64,000 bases of DNA, taken from contig JAAROD010000093.1 in assembly GCA_012274445.1 (NCBI GenBank), positions 248,001 to 312,000 on the forward strand, read 5' to 3'. The position numbers and the translations under genes are program-made. Shown here piece after piece: positions 1-10,848 of this stretch. Below the pieces are notes generated by a model. The model made no database searches. It saw nothing but the letters and a program-made list of their open reading frames with translations, and was not told where the DNA came from. Every line of letters begins with the position of its first letter. Position 1 is the stretch's first letter. This stretch comes from Sclerotiophoma versabilis (taxonomy: Eukaryota > Ascomycota > Dothideomycetes > Pleosporales > Didymellaceae).

Positions 1-421
1 TGTAAAGAAGGTTATTTATTCACTCATCGACAGGCTGTGCTGAAATGCTCTATACTTGGCGTGATAGACTGTGAAGGCCATACACAGACCGCGCAAAGCA
101 CTCCGTGTCAGCCACAAGGGTTTAGTAACAGAGCGCGTCTTGTACAACTAGCGGGCATCGTGCTCTAGAGTTGTCCAGAATTTAGGCACTTCGATGTGCT
201 GTAGGATCCTGCAATTGCTCGAATGCTTGCTTGTTCGTGATCTTACTTTCTCATCGCATTGCACCTACACAAAGCACAAAGGGTCCAGTCATCGCGCCGA
301 TTCCTACAGGTTATTCGATTTTAGCGATGGGTTGCAAGCATGCTCTAATTACAGTGCAAACAAGTGCATATAGTAAGGCTATGTATGGTATATGATCGAG
401 CAATGCATTTGAATTATCGAA
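1..421. other. Intergenic, no gene seen
   Basis: No open frame here shows family resemblance. This is the region downstream of the phosphotransferase gene on the minus strand. Confidence 0.5.
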
Positions 422-1752
422 TTATTCAAACATTCCAATCTTGGCGTAAAAACCTACTTTACCTTCTTGCCAAAGCCAGAAGGCTTGAGCGAATTCCTGC
501 ACTTCAGAGTTGCCGAGCACCATGGACAGTGTGCCGTCAAACGATAGCTTCTCTTCGGTCTCTGCTACATATTTGACATATCTTCCTTGTTTGTCGCGTC
601 TCTCGCGGACGGAGAGTGGCTCTTGATATGAAGGTCCATTCATCGCTGGTGGAACGACTCTGAGATCCTTGATGAACTCAACCAGCTCCCACGGAGCTAC
701 TATCGCGTCTTCCCAATCGATTATCGCCTTAACGTTGCAGTTGTCATCCATCAAAATGTTGCTTCGATAGAGATCGCCGTGAATCACAGGGAAAGGATCT
801 TTCCTGAAGTTGTAAGACTTGGCGAATTTGGCAACTTGCAAGGGGAAGCCTGCAAGAGAGTCCCACAACTCTTCAAAGTGTTCAGGAGGCGACAATTTTT
901 TGACCGTATCCCTCGAGAACGGAAAAACTGCACCTGTGGCCCATTGCGCAAAGAAGTCCGCCGATGTCAGGAAGGGCCCGCCTATTCCAGGTATTGGCCC
1001 GACTGAGTAACCATTCCTCGTCTCGGTGATGCATCCTATCATAGGGAAACGCACCGAAGACATCTCTGCCTGTCAAGATGAGATGAGAACGGAATCGATC
1101 AGCTGTGAGTGACTGTTACCTGTATCCTTGCCATTGCTGCGTAGTATCTCTCTTCCCATCCAGCCGTCATCTGAGTTTCTCTTGAGAAATCCTCGCCAAG
1201 CACATTCATAGCAGTGTCTGCATGGACGTACTGCTGTACGGTAAATGCAGCTCTGACCGGACTGTCCTCGGCCGTACGATATGCAATTATCCTAGGTACG
1301 GGAATACTGGACCGTTGTTGGATGACTCTGACGGCGCAGACCTCGTGTAGCAGCCTCTTAGAAGAGGCTGCAGAGGGTGGCGTTTTCTGTACTCGTACGA
1401 TCCATGTGTCTCCGTCGCTAAATTCAAGTCTTCGAACAATATGAAGTCCTCCTTCACTGTGAGCCGCGGACAGTTCGCACGCAATATCAACGTTCTCGCT
1501 TGTGAACGCTCTTCGCTTCTCAGCAATGGCAAACTTTCGCAATGCCTCCCAATTAATAGAAGCCGACAAGGACTTGTCGTTCTTCACCTTAACCCAACTC
1601 GGCGGAGGAGGAGTTCTGGCAGGCATTATGCTGCATCCCAGGAGTGCGCGAAAATATGGTGACTGACAACTTGTAGCGAAGGCGCGGTGCTTTCGATACA
1701 CTTGGGCGGGAATATAGGAGATGAAGTGAGAAGGCTGCAGGAATCTGATCAA
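422..1752 (-). CDS. APH-type phosphotransferase (kinase-like fold)
   Basis: Aminoglycoside phosphotransferase/choline-kinase-like protein, a large fungal family that mostly acts on unknown small molecules. Two exons: 1752-1120 and 1069-422. The 50-nt intron (1070-1119, GTAACA...GACAG) is phase 0 and joins the two frames cleanly. Exon 2 carries the catalytic loop VIHGDLYRSNI (HGDxxxxN) and the metal-binding IIDWEDA, in the expected order. Exon 1 carries the N-lobe, including a WIVRVQ strand that should hold the ATP-binding position. The start is uncertain: ATG 1752 gives 426 aa, but ATG 1626 (MPARTPPPP) gives 384 aa, closer to family length and without an odd aromatic leader. Probably cytosolic. 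The substrate cannot be inferred. Confidence 0.8.
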
Positions 1753-2296
1753 AGCGCTAAGATCAAAACGGCTTGGTTAATGTTGTACGAGACTAGGCAT
1801 GTCACACGCTAGTCTTTACACGCTAAGGTAAGCTCCTGCACGGTCACACCACCCTGCAGGAAATAATCGGACACTTTCCTGATGACTCAGCCCCTAACCC
1901 TAACTAAGCCAGCCAGCCACCAACGTCTCAACTTTTTGTCCCTATAACTCTACTAAATCTTACTATTTTTGAATAAATGATGCTTCTACATAATTGCAAA
2001 GTAACGCGCTTTGATTCTATAAAGCCACATGCTAACAGTCTCAAGCGTGCGTGGTTTTATCACGTATTTAACTATAGGAACAATCACACGCGCGTCACGG
2101 TGTTGTTGGTCTTTACAAACTATAACTTCCCTAGCTCTATAGCGTACAATTAGCTCTGTAAAAGAGATACGTGTGGTTTGTCACATGCCAATTTGCGTTA
2201 CGTCACATTGCATACCCGCTCAGGTAATAAACCCCAGACTACCTTCTACTTCTGTTCTTTCATTTCTCGCTCTCTTACCGACGCCAACTAATCCTG
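1753..2296. other. AT-rich intergenic region
   Basis: Noticeably more AT-rich than flanking genes, with no supported coding sequence. It contains two loosely similar TGGTTTxxTCAC words near 2050 and 2175, and a short CCCTAACCCTAA tract near 1896 that is too short to call telomeric. Confidence 0.4.
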
Positions 2297-2849
2297 ATGC
2301 ACACCTTCCATCCTGAAAATTTAATTGCCGCCATCTCTACTTTCCGATCTGACGGCAAAATTCCAATTCTTAGCGAACGGCACTGGGATGGTGGCCAGTG
2401 TCGCATCTTTAAGGTAGACTTTTCGAACAAAGAAAGCTGGTCTGTACGCATCCCAATCCACGTACAAAGCAAATCCCAAGATACTATTATCAACATACTT
2501 GAAGGCGAACGATGTATCATTCAAGAGCTTGGCAGAATAGGCTTTCCCTGGGCTCCAAATTACTATGGATCTAGCCTCACATTTGACAATCTAGTAGGCT
2601 TTCCATTTATAGCGCTAGCATGGATTGAAGGCTCACCTCTTCCTGCCCCCAAGTTCAACTCTTCAGGAAGATCGAAAGGCTTATACTGCTGCGCTTGAGT
2701 CTCAACCTTCGCAAGCGGCATTTTGGATGTTGCTTGTCCTTTCATCTCAAGATGTCGATTTTCGTCATTCTGTTCTCGAGTCAACGATCAGCAAGGGCAT
2801 GCATTTTTCGCTAGCACGTTTGGGATGGAATCTCCCTTGTGATGAGTAG
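2297..2849 (+). pseudogene. Fragment of a second APH-type phosphotransferase
   Basis: The frame from 2297 reads like the N-lobe of a fungal APH-family kinase: GGQCRIFKVDF, then WSVRIPI, an ILEGERCIIQEL helix, and a hinge-like IALAWIEGSPLP. It stops at 2698 before any HGD catalytic loop. A neighbouring frame stays open to 2849 but has no recognisable C-lobe. No intron I could build joins the two, and neither HGDxxxxN nor IDWE occurs nearby. I read it as a truncated gene that lies in the same family as, but is diverged from, the intact copy at 422-1752. A short, atypical but functional protein cannot be excluded. Confidence 0.45.
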
Positions 2850-3866
2850 TAAAATAGTTGCAACTAATTTGAACAAATGAGGGCCTTGCGATGTGGGGCA
2901 GCCTGGTGCAGCCATGGGAGGACAATTGTTAAGGAAGCAGGTCTAAGCACGTGTGTTTCGGCTGTGGCACTCGCGCCACCATGCTGGCCAAGCTGCTTTT
3001 TGCACTGCTGTACAGCCTCAGCCTGTACTGTGGTGTGAAATACGCTATAGCCAATGCAACCGGCGGTCAACACCATATCGCCAGCAGATAACGGACAGGA
3101 GCCGTGTGAACGAAGAGGTTGCGCTGCCTACGAGATCTGCCTTGTACGTAGAATTCCTCCTCTTTAGATACTCTGTCAGGTACAGTACACCTCGCCCCCG
3201 CACCGTTCCTCGACCAAGCGTTGCTGACCTCTACACCTTGTTGGCTGCTGACTGTACTGTAGTGATTGGCGAAGGTTCTGCTGTAATCAGTCAGGCTCTG
3301 ATCGCGCTGCTGACTACTGTACTTGGCGATGGGACTGCGAGGTGCCACCTGTTGCGTCATCCCGAGTGGTGTTGTGGAGAAAGACGAGTGGTTGCACGTG
3401 GCAAAACCACGACGTCTGCCATTCCTTGCATGCTATACCGATAGCAGCGTCGATTGCGAGTCTGAGGTGATCGCATGCTAGTGCCGAGCGCCTTTCCCCG
3501 TTGAAAGCCATACATGAGCCATACTTGCTGGTCGTCGCAGATGGGCAAGACCAGCCTTACATAGAGTACAGTACACTCGCTTTGCAGTACAGTACTGTAA
3601 CCAGCACTCCTTCGATTTCGTGCAGCTGTACACGTCACATCGAGTCTGCAAAGAGTAGCTCGGTTGATGTGCTTTTGGCGGAGCGGCGATGCATAGGTGT
3701 GGCTGCGCAGCGTGACGCCTTTTGTCGTTGAGAATGAGTTGCACCCGCCAAGACTCAACGTTTGAGCTCCATTGTACACTCAGTGACACGTCAGATGTTA
3801 GTTGAATCAGCACAAGCTTCGTATCCAATCTTGCGTAGCTCTCGCGCTAAGAGTACTGATGCAGTT
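2850..3866. other. Intergenic with TACNGTA heptamers
   Basis: No supported gene in about 1 kb. The palindromic heptamer TACNGTA occurs at 3181, 3255, 3315, 3567, 3588 and 3593 (start positions), the last two overlapping. The stretch lies downstream of the FunK1 kinase gene on the minus strand. Confidence 0.45.
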
Positions 3867-6240
3867 TCATCCTGATTCTTCTAGCTCATTCTGAGCTACG
3901 CGGAGGATCCCCTTCATATCAAGGTACAGCTGCAGGCTAGGATCCCTCCATCTCTCGCCGTTGGGAAACACTTTTCTTCGAAGCCTGTTGACGCAAGGGA
4001 TCAACGGTTGGTAGTATGGCGTAAAGTTCGTCCGCGCTGTCTTGAGAAAGTCTCGTTCATCGTCCACAACACCCTTCTTCGAACCAGCTAGTTCTTCAGC
4101 GTCAAGATAGTTCCATTTGTCAAATCGTGAAACGATCCTTTCCTGCTGTCCGTCATAGTGGATGCAGATCCAAAAGAGCACCCAGAAGAATGATTCAAGA
4201 TCGTGCATGAACGAGTGCTGTTCGTCGTCTAGAAGCACTCCAATGGCCATGAAAGCTCGCGTGCCGGTCTTCCCACGCGCTCCTGAAGCTTGCTCGCGCT
4301 GCTCCTTGATTGCAAGGTCAAGGTCGATCAGAAAGGCGGGCCACGACGAGTTGTCCTCGTCTTCGTTCACCAGCAGGTTGTTCGGCGAGATGTCGCGTTG
4401 AAGCATGCCCGCCTGCGTGTGTAGGGACTCGTAACCCTCGATGCAGCCCTCCAGTGCGGCAAGTAGGCTGGTCCGGGAGCTTGCTTTGTAGATGGGCTTC
4501 CCGTAGTCTTGCGCAATGACGCGGCGATGGACGCGGTGTGCAATGACCGCTTTCGTCGGAGAGCTCGAGCAAGTGCGTTTGCTGGGTGGTAACGGTGCGT
4601 CTGTGCAGCTCGAGGATCGCTTCCGCCCAGCGAGACTGCTGCTTCTATCTTTTCGTGAAGCCCGTCGCCCAGTCGTGCTCGGCGGCGGCATCGGCCTTTT
4701 TGACATGTAGTTTTCCGCTTTTGTTATATCCAGGCCTCTGCGTACATTTGTGCGGATGTCGTTGTCTTGATCACCAACACGGACCGTCTCGTGGTGAAAG
4801 TACCTCGCAACGTTCACCACATCCTTCTCGGTCGCTTCGCGCAGCAGCTCGCCCTCTTCTTCGTGCTCCGGGTACTGCCAGGAGTCTTTGACTACGAGCG
4901 GAGTGTTGGGCTCGTCTTCCCGATGCACTCTCCAGCAAGTCGTTGCTCGACCGGCGACACAAGCAACCCGCTTTATCACCCTGTCAATGACAAGCCGCTC
5001 CTTGCTGCCGTCTCGCTCGATCTCGATGTACCGCTTGTCTCCGGCTGTGATGATTGTAGGGTCAAAGCCCAGCTGCGTCTCGCTCATCCAGAGAAACCCC
5101 AGCACTGCAGACACGAACTGCAGGCCGTCTTCGTTGATGTCGAACTGCTCGGACGCGATGCCCCCCAGTCGATCGAAGCTCCACAGCCGCATGAGCGATC
5201 CACACAGTGTGAAGCCAAGAACAAAGCGGCGGCTGTCTTGAGCAGCAAGCACCTCCCTCGCATATCGGCCCAGGTCAAGCCACGCTTTGGACGCTTTGTC
5301 GGCCAACGCGTTGCTCTTGAGCTCTCCCGGCACGAGGATGCACGACCAGTGATATTTGGAGTTGACGCCAGCGCTCTCGCCGTCTACGAAGCCAACGTCC
5401 AGCTTGCGATCAGCCGTGGAACCCTGCAAGGGCTGGTGGGGTCGTGCTACGGTTCGGCGTCGAACTCTGGGCCCCGGCCGATGCTCTTCTGCGAAGCCCG
5501 AGAGCCGTTCTGTAAGCGGTCCAAACCAACTCAAGACATCCCCCTCCCTCGCACCTTCAGGCCAACCCTGCCAGCCACTCTCCTCCTGGTAGAGCGGTGT
5601 GTCTCCCTCTTTGCACCTGTCGAACACAGCCTGTGCTGTCGGTCCGAGATCTGCGACCTCCCCGAAGAAGGCGTCGAAGAAACCAGGTACGCCAACGTAC
5701 ATGTGGCCCAACTCCTCCTTCAGCACATCGTCGACGTACTTGCGGTGCTCGGTCGAGTTCGCGAAGCTGCCCGTGCTGCGCAGCCATGGTGTTTGTTGGA
5801 TCGACGACGCGGGGCGGGGAGGCGGAGTGGACGCGGTAACGGCGTCGCACGCAGCGTCCCAAATGGCTTCGTCGGGCTGTTCGCTGAGAACGGCATGCAG
5901 GAGGGGTTTGATCCGAACAGCGTCAAAGCTGTAAGAAACAATCGATAGATACAGCGGCGCTAGATCGTTGAGGAGATCTCCGTTGCCACGCTGTGAGGGC
6001 AACGCTTGAACCACATCAAGACTTTGCAACGTAGGAAATAGAGCCAGAAAAACCTGTCTTAAACCTATCACTATCAACAGCTCTCCTTCGAGCACGTAGA
6101 TGAGTATTACCTTCGCGATCGATATTCAGATCGACTTTATCCTTCCAAAGCGAAGAATACTTAGATCGAAAGCCATCTAACCTGTTGCCTATTGGATGCG
6201 CTCTGATGATCTCCGACCAAGACAACGGAACAACCATCAC
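3867..6240 (-). CDS. FunK1 fungal-type protein kinase
   Basis: Fungus-specific protein kinase of the FunK1 (Pkinase_fungal) family. Exon 1 6240-6111, 46-nt intron 6065-6110 (GTAATA...GATAG, phase 1), exon 2 6064-3867; 775 aa. The splice is supported by a decayed paralogue at 7308-7830 that keeps both the exon-1 segment (SEII.A.PIG) and the exon-2 start (LPS.RG...LLNDL). Kinase landmarks: VVKDSW (Lys about 436, the VAIK lysine), a degenerate HRD loop LQRDISPNNL (Asp about 601) and IDLDLA (about 624-628) in place of DFG. The stretch between about 500 and 550, rich in Ser, Arg and Pro, is low complexity. The family is expanded in many fungi and mostly uncharacterised. N-terminal exon less certain than the rest. 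Confidence 0.8.
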
Positions 6241-6713
6241 GGACAGACTTGTAGTTCGTGGTTCCCAGGCGGTCGTGAATGCCAGTGTGTTGGCCGCAGT
6301 GCGGGCGAGGGACGGATGTCAGAAGCGGAGGTGCAACAATAGGGCAGGCAGTCCGGGGAAACGTCGGCATTACTCCGCGTCGAAACATTCCGCCAAGGGA
6401 AGAGCTGCGATCATCATTGGCCGACTTCCCTTCGAATCCCGAGAGTCAGCTGATCCGCTCCACTTACTCCAGTACATCGACAATGCGGCTGCTTATGAGC
6501 ATCCAGATCGGCCGATGCTGTAAGTGTGCTAACAATCGGGGAGGAGCCCGCCCAGTGGCAGGGTTCCACATTTGACCGGCTCATTCACCTTGGGGCCAAC
6601 ATGAACATTTTTGCAATTGAGCAGTCAAGCATCCGGCTAGGTTAAAGGGATGAATTTGGCTGCAGTACACTCGATGTCGGGGAATACAATTCGACTACAT
6701 AAGACAAAAGCGT

Positions 6714-7283
6714 TCAGTTCTCCCCTAGCCATTCCAATAGGAGCGCTTGCTCTTTCACAATCCGCAAAAGTCTCCAGTTGTGTCGCCAGCCGATCCCATC
6801 GAAGGCTAATGGGGACAGTATCTTGATATCCATCAAATGCGGATGGTCTTGGATGGCCTCACGAATATGATTGTAGATCCTGGTGTCCTCTATCAAATCA
6901 AATCCCACGTTCAACTCAATAAACCTCAGCTCCCTCTGGAAGCCCAAAAAGTCTGCTAGCTTCTGCGCATCATCCTCACCTTCCTCACGCTTGCGCAAAC
7001 CGATACGATATTTCGCACGTCGTATCAGAGCTGCGCTGTGATTGTCCTCGCTGATTCGGTGGGCATAGAAAGAATTCTCTCCGTACAGTACGTAATGTGC
7101 CTCCTCGTATATGAGACGGCATGTGCCTAAGATGGAAGGATGGAGGTTATTGGGACAGGGCACATGGTCTTCATCTTCTGGAGGTGGCACCATGCGCACG
7201 TGTCGATCTGAGCGAAGGAGGATGCGATAGATCAAACAACGAACTTCTGGTGGGAGTCGCAAGAACGGGCAGCGCAAGAGCAA
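6714..7283 (-). CDS. 2EXR/DUF7730-type fungal protein
   Basis: Intronless, 189 aa. The N-terminus FLRLPPEVRCLIYRILL followed by HPSILGTCRLIYEEA and YVLYGENSF is the hallmark of the fungal 2EXR/DUF7730 group, whose first segment resembles an F-box helix; its role is unknown and may be protein-protein contact. The protein is shorter than many relatives (250-400 aa), but the domain core looks complete. It sits between the FunK1 kinase and the FunK1 relic on the same strand, where the missing part of the relic would be expected, so it may have arrived with the rearrangement that truncated that copy. Confidence 0.7.
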   Translation of the reverse strand: MLLRCPFLRLPPEVRCLIYRILLRSDRHVRMVPPPEDEDHVPCPNNLHPSILGTCRLIYEEAHYVLYGENSFYAHRISEDNHSAALIRRAKYRIGLRKREEGEDDAQKLADFLGFQRELRFIELNVGFDLIEDTRIYNHIREAIQDHPHLMDIKILSPLAFDGIGWRHNWRLLRIVKEQALLLEWLGEN

Positions 7284-7307
7284 AGCGCTTTTACTTGCTG
7301 CAGAGCG

Positions 7308-7830
7308 TCAGCATGATGCTATCCTACCAGACGTCCCTAGCACGAGTGTCGTACACTGTGTTTTATTTGGCGCGTCGATGCATTTACGGTTATCGGTCGA
7401 GTTTGCGGAGCAGCTTGAGACTGATGATAAAGCACGGGATGGTGGTATCAACTCGTAGACAGCGTCCCAGATGACTTCGTCGGGCTGTTTGTTGAGAACC
7501 GCATCAAGAAGTGGCTTGATACGCTCGCGTTCGTAGTAGTTTGAACTAACTGCCAAACATAGTCTTGACAGGTCGTTGAGGAGGCTCCCCCTGCCACGCT
7601 TTGAAGGCAGCAGCCACGAGGCGCGGAGGCATTGCACGGCAAGTAGGAGATCGACAGCGGTATCATTCTGCCCTGCTCACGTCAACATCGACTCAGATGA
7701 TTATCGAACTGACAGTACGCTTATCGTCCGCCACTATGTTGCCTTCATCTGTCGTAGTGGAAGCGTGAGCATCCCGGAAGTTATCCAACCCCTGGCCGAT
7801 CGGATTGGCATGGATTATCTCTGACCGTGT
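7308..7830 (-). pseudogene. FunK1 kinase relic (N-terminal part only)
   Basis: Reading 7637 down to about 7385 gives LPSKRG.GSLLNDL, then ERIKPLLDAVLNKQPDEVIWDA, then STDNRK, collinear with the N-terminal region of the kinase at 3867-6240 (LPSQRG.GDLLNDL, RIKPLLHAVLSEQPDEAIWDA, STEHRK). Upstream, about 7825-7765 matches the kinase's first exon (SEIIHANPIG versus SEIIRAHPIG). Similarity stops near 7385; the kinase catalytic part is absent and the frame ends at 7308 in unrelated residues. It is a partial duplicate on the same strand, with substitutions throughout, so not a very recent copy. Confidence 0.75.
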
Positions 7831-8129
7831 CGTCATTTGCTGCGCATACGCATCGAGGAGGATCGCGAAGCTAAGGGTTCCAGCTACGGCGGGTTAGAGG
7901 CTGCACTGCAAGATGGAGCTCAAGCTGGGGTTGCGCATTTCTGCCAGTCGTCGGGCACGACCTGGTTCGGCGCTGTCGTGCGCGCTTACAACGAAGCCCC
8001 GTTTGCCCCGCCACACCGTGCACAGACTCGTAATGCGCACCAATGCGTAATGTGCACCCTACCACCTATGAGCACCCGATAGAAATGAGGTTATTGAGCC
8101 ACCCACAAGAGCAGTTATTACAAGAGAAG

Positions 8130-8483
8130 CTACGGAATTAATCCATTGACTATTGCGCACATTTTGGTTATCACCATTTTTTCGTAGGTTTGATAACGCG
8201 ACCGCTCTTTGCCAACCGAGTTGGGGGGGGGGAGGGGGGTTAGGGAACGCGCGTGCACCACGCGTAGAGTGCGCGAGGCAGCACTACCACGACTCTTTGT
8301 TGTTTTTGACTGCAATTGCTGTAGGGCCTTGCCCTTGGCCTGTTTAGGCAACTGGATACTTCTTTGAGCGTCGCGAAGCGCTTTTGCAGCCACTCTAGCT
8401 GCCTTGCGAGCCTCAATTTCAGCGCGCTTTTCAGCATCCCTACAAGCGCGCTCTTCTTGCTCCCTCAACCGCCAAGAGTGCAA
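8130..8483 (-). mobile_element. Fot1/pogo transposase tail, decayed fragment
   Basis: The frame from 8483 down is a Lys/Arg/Glu/Ala-rich coiled-coil segment (REQEERACRDAEKRAEIEARKAARVAAKAL) followed by SIQLPKQAKGKALQQLQS. The same order is found in the C-terminal tail of the element at 26063-28199, including flanking DNA (TAGGGAACGC near 8234; TAGCTAGGGAACGC near 26276). No DDE core and no TIR were found here, so only the 3' end of an old copy remains. It includes a G-run (nine G, A, six G) around 8222-8238. Confidence 0.6.
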
Positions 8484-8930
8484 CGCTGACTTAATCCTAT
8501 AAAGCCAGTCTATCGTCTAACGACAAAGACTTAACATCGCAACGTCAGAATGGCATGCACTAAATCCCCGAGACGGGTTGTTCTTCGATTCAATGCTAGA
8601 TACGGCCTCGATGAGCCAGCAATCATCAACAAATACCTCGAATTAACCCAATCTGGAGAGATACGCTATTTTATCCACTCAATACCTCCCAGAAATTCGT
8701 CTAAAGCCCATACCGTCCTCGATCTCCATTGCGACCAGCACCAAAATGTGAACCTCAACCAAATTTCATGAGGTTTTTCTTGTGCAGAAAAAGGGTGATT
8801 TGTAAGTCTCACCAGACTGCGAGATACGTAGCTAAGTCTCCGTCAGCGTCTTAGAACAGCTCGCAAAAAGTTGGGTTTTTGGTGTAGTTTTGAGTGATCA
8901 GCTCGCTTGGGTGATGTACTCGCTTGGGAA
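8484..8930. other. Intergenic, one unassigned short ORF
   Basis: A 73-codon frame runs 8550-8771 on the plus strand. It has no recognisable motif and no clear splice context, and it follows directly on the transposon remnant, so it may be part of the same old insertion. Confidence 0.25.
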
Positions 8931-9125
8931 TCACGTTATACAGAAAAGAAAGCTTGCAGCCGAGCTCGAGTGAGTGGAGACGAGCTGCGCTGCAGATGCT
9001 GAGAACCAGAGGGCGCCCAGGCAATGTGTCCAGATATTGACGGTTTCCGTGTGAATGCGGACGACGGAGGCCATCGACTCGCTGTAGGATGCTGTGCCGC
9101 ATCGCCGGTGACTGAGCTTGAAGGG
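8931..9125 (-). pseudogene. PAQR/haemolysin-III-like relic
   Basis: The minus-strand reading contains SESMASVVRIHTETVNIWTH followed by CLGALWFSASA. This is the signature of progestin/adipoQ receptor family proteins (haemolysin III superfamily; fungal Izh proteins), where a helix with HNETxNIWTH precedes the first membrane span. Only this segment is present; downstream the sequence continues in a different frame (VIPKRVHHPSEL) and the other six membrane spans are missing before the transposon remnant. A CTGG microsatellite lies just upstream. I call it a truncated relic; a fragment of a spliced gene split by rearrangement is equivalent. Confidence 0.5.
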
Positions 9126-9162
9126 GTGTTTTTCGGTACGCATATTCGGGGTATTGACTCGC

Positions 9163-9166
9163 TGGT

Positions 9167-9197
<31 letters not shown>
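9163..9197. repeat. GGCT tetranucleotide microsatellite
   Basis: About eight head-to-tail copies of GGCT (CTGG). It lies upstream of the PAQR relic and about 400 bp before the F-box gene. Confidence 0.9.
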
Positions 9198-9597
9198 AGA
9201 AGGACGCAGCGTCGAAGAGCGAACAGACCGGTTATAGTAGCTCGCCAGATCCCAGGGAGCGATACAGGAACACAACCAGAGAGCAGCGTGAGTGGCTATC
9301 AGGATAATACGCCGTCCGCCGTGCGCCGTGCAAGGGCGTTGCTAGCATCCACGCTGACACGCAGCAGCTTATGCTCAAGGCCTTTCGACTGCTCTGTGCT
9401 GGTTGTGCCAATTGGGCGGCTTAGTCTTGTGCCCGTCGAATGCATGGCGAACTGCAAGGGAGAAGGACAGTCACTGCACACAGTTGCGACTTGTGTCCGT
9501 GATCGTTACCGTAAATACCTCCTCCATGGTCCAACTATAATGGGAGTATGCCGTTCTACCCAGCACATGTATTAGCCTGACGACACACTGTGCAAAG

Positions 9598-10848
9598 ATG
9601 AGGCCGCCAAAGCTCTCAGGTATTCCTAAAGAGCTTCTCTTTATCGTTCTAAGTTATCTCTGTCCACACCATCTTTCCATATTTTGCTACGATGGAGTCC
9701 TCCATGGTGTCGCCCAAGATTTGCTCTACCGACGTTTTCACGGACATAGTCACAACATTGCTAAATTCCTTAGGACTATCCTCGGAAACCCAACACTGGC
9801 CTTGAAAGTTCGGTTTGTGTTCCTGGATCATTTGCATACACCTAGAAACTCGACACTTCCTGAAGAGTGCGTTGGCCGCTTTGCTGCAGCAATTGAAGAC
9901 CTTCCCGTCCCAAGATCTAAGAAACAACATTGGACTCAACGTATCAGAACAGGCCATGTGGAGGCGTTAGCAACGCTGCTGCTTGCTTATCTTCCACGAC
10001 TTACGACACTTAAGAGTTGGACTCAAGACCAGTACGCACGGAGCGAATACGGCGGTACACAATTTCTATTTGATGGCCAGCCTTTTTGGACGCTGATCAT
10101 GCCCCAGCCAGGAAAAGACGCTTTGCAGATGCCGTTCCTGGCAAATATCCGGACGCTCAATCTGCTATCGTTACCTTGCTCGGTCAATCATCTGGCCTCT
10201 GTCTTTATGCTACCAGCGCTCCAATCGCTGCATATATGGGACGTCGTCGACGTAAGGCAACATAGAGAGCTTCCTCAGTGGGCATTTACCCCCCGCTCGA
10301 CCATGATATCAGAATTAGCGCTGACGGGCGCATCACTGTCAACAGAGACTCTCCGTCGAATGATTCTATCATGTTCCCAGCTGGTGAGCTTCACTTACAA
10401 CTGTCCTGTTCCTGCATGCCAGCCAAGCTTCGGTTCTATTATAGACATGCTGTCGACCTCACACGAAACTTTGACGAATCTGACCTTCCTGTACCAAAAC
10501 GCGAGGCCGCACGAGACAGGGCCAATACAATCTCTTGCGGGGTTAACAAGTCTCGAGCACTTCTCGGGTGATGCGGTTGTCCTGATTGGCGAGTTAGATG
10601 GAAGTGGAATTTTTGACATACTTCCCCGAAGCCTGTGTAGATTGCACCTTACAGATGTTTCGCCATCTGTAATGGATCGTCTCGGCGGAGCAAACGGTAT
10701 CCTGAACCGTCTTGCCGAGTCTAGATCTACAGTCTTGCCACGACTTCGTATAGTAGAGCTGGTGCGGTCTTCATCCTTGTCTGTCGAAGACTCAGATGTC
10801 TATCTCCAAGACGATCTTCATTTATGTATCCAAGGGAGCCAGGCATGA
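9598..10848 (+). CDS. F-box/leucine-rich-repeat-like protein
   Basis: Intronless, 416 aa, ATG in AAAGATGAGG. Residues 6-20 (LSGIPKELLFIVLSY) form an F-box-like helix (P-x-E-L-L-x-I-V-L-S-Y-L), the part that binds Skp1 in SCF ubiquitin ligases. From about 170 to 400 there are irregular LRR-type segments (IRTLNLLSLP, LPALQSLHIWDV, ISELALTGASL, LTNLTFLYQ, SLEHFSGDAV, LCRLHLTDVS), as in many fungal F-box proteins whose repeat domain recruits substrates. The LRRs are degenerate and could be scored differently by HMMs. The upstream 480 bp carry only a microsatellite and a relic. Probable role: substrate adaptor for ubiquitination; the substrate is unknown. Confidence 0.75.
   Translation: MRPPKLSGIPKELLFIVLSYLCPHHLSIFCYDGVLHGVAQDLLYRRFHGHSHNIAKFLRTILGNPTLALKVRFVFLDHLHTPRNSTLPEECVGRFAAAIEDLPVPRSKKQHWTQRIRTGHVEALATLLLAYLPRLTTLKSWTQDQYARSEYGGTQFLFDGQPFWTLIMPQPGKDALQMPFLANIRTLNLLSLPCSVNHLASVFMLPALQSLHIWDVVDVRQHRELPQWAFTPRSTMISELALTGASLSTETLRRMILSCSQLVSFTYNCPVPACQPSFGSIIDMLSTSHETLTNLTFLYQNARPHETGPIQSLAGLTSLEHFSGDAVVLIGELDGSGIFDILPRSLCRLHLTDVSPSVMDRLGGANGILNRLAESRSTVLPRLRIVELVRSSSLSVEDSDVYLQDDLHLCIQGSQA

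Noticed and set aside
1890..1910. CCCTAACCCTAA resembling telomeric repeat
   Set aside because: Only about two units and surrounded by ordinary intergenic DNA; chance or old patch is enough.
4767..5948. A long plus-strand frame (393 codons) opposite the FunK1 kinase
   Set aside because: It is fully antisense to a kinase with clear catalytic motifs and shows no domain or membrane pattern of its own.
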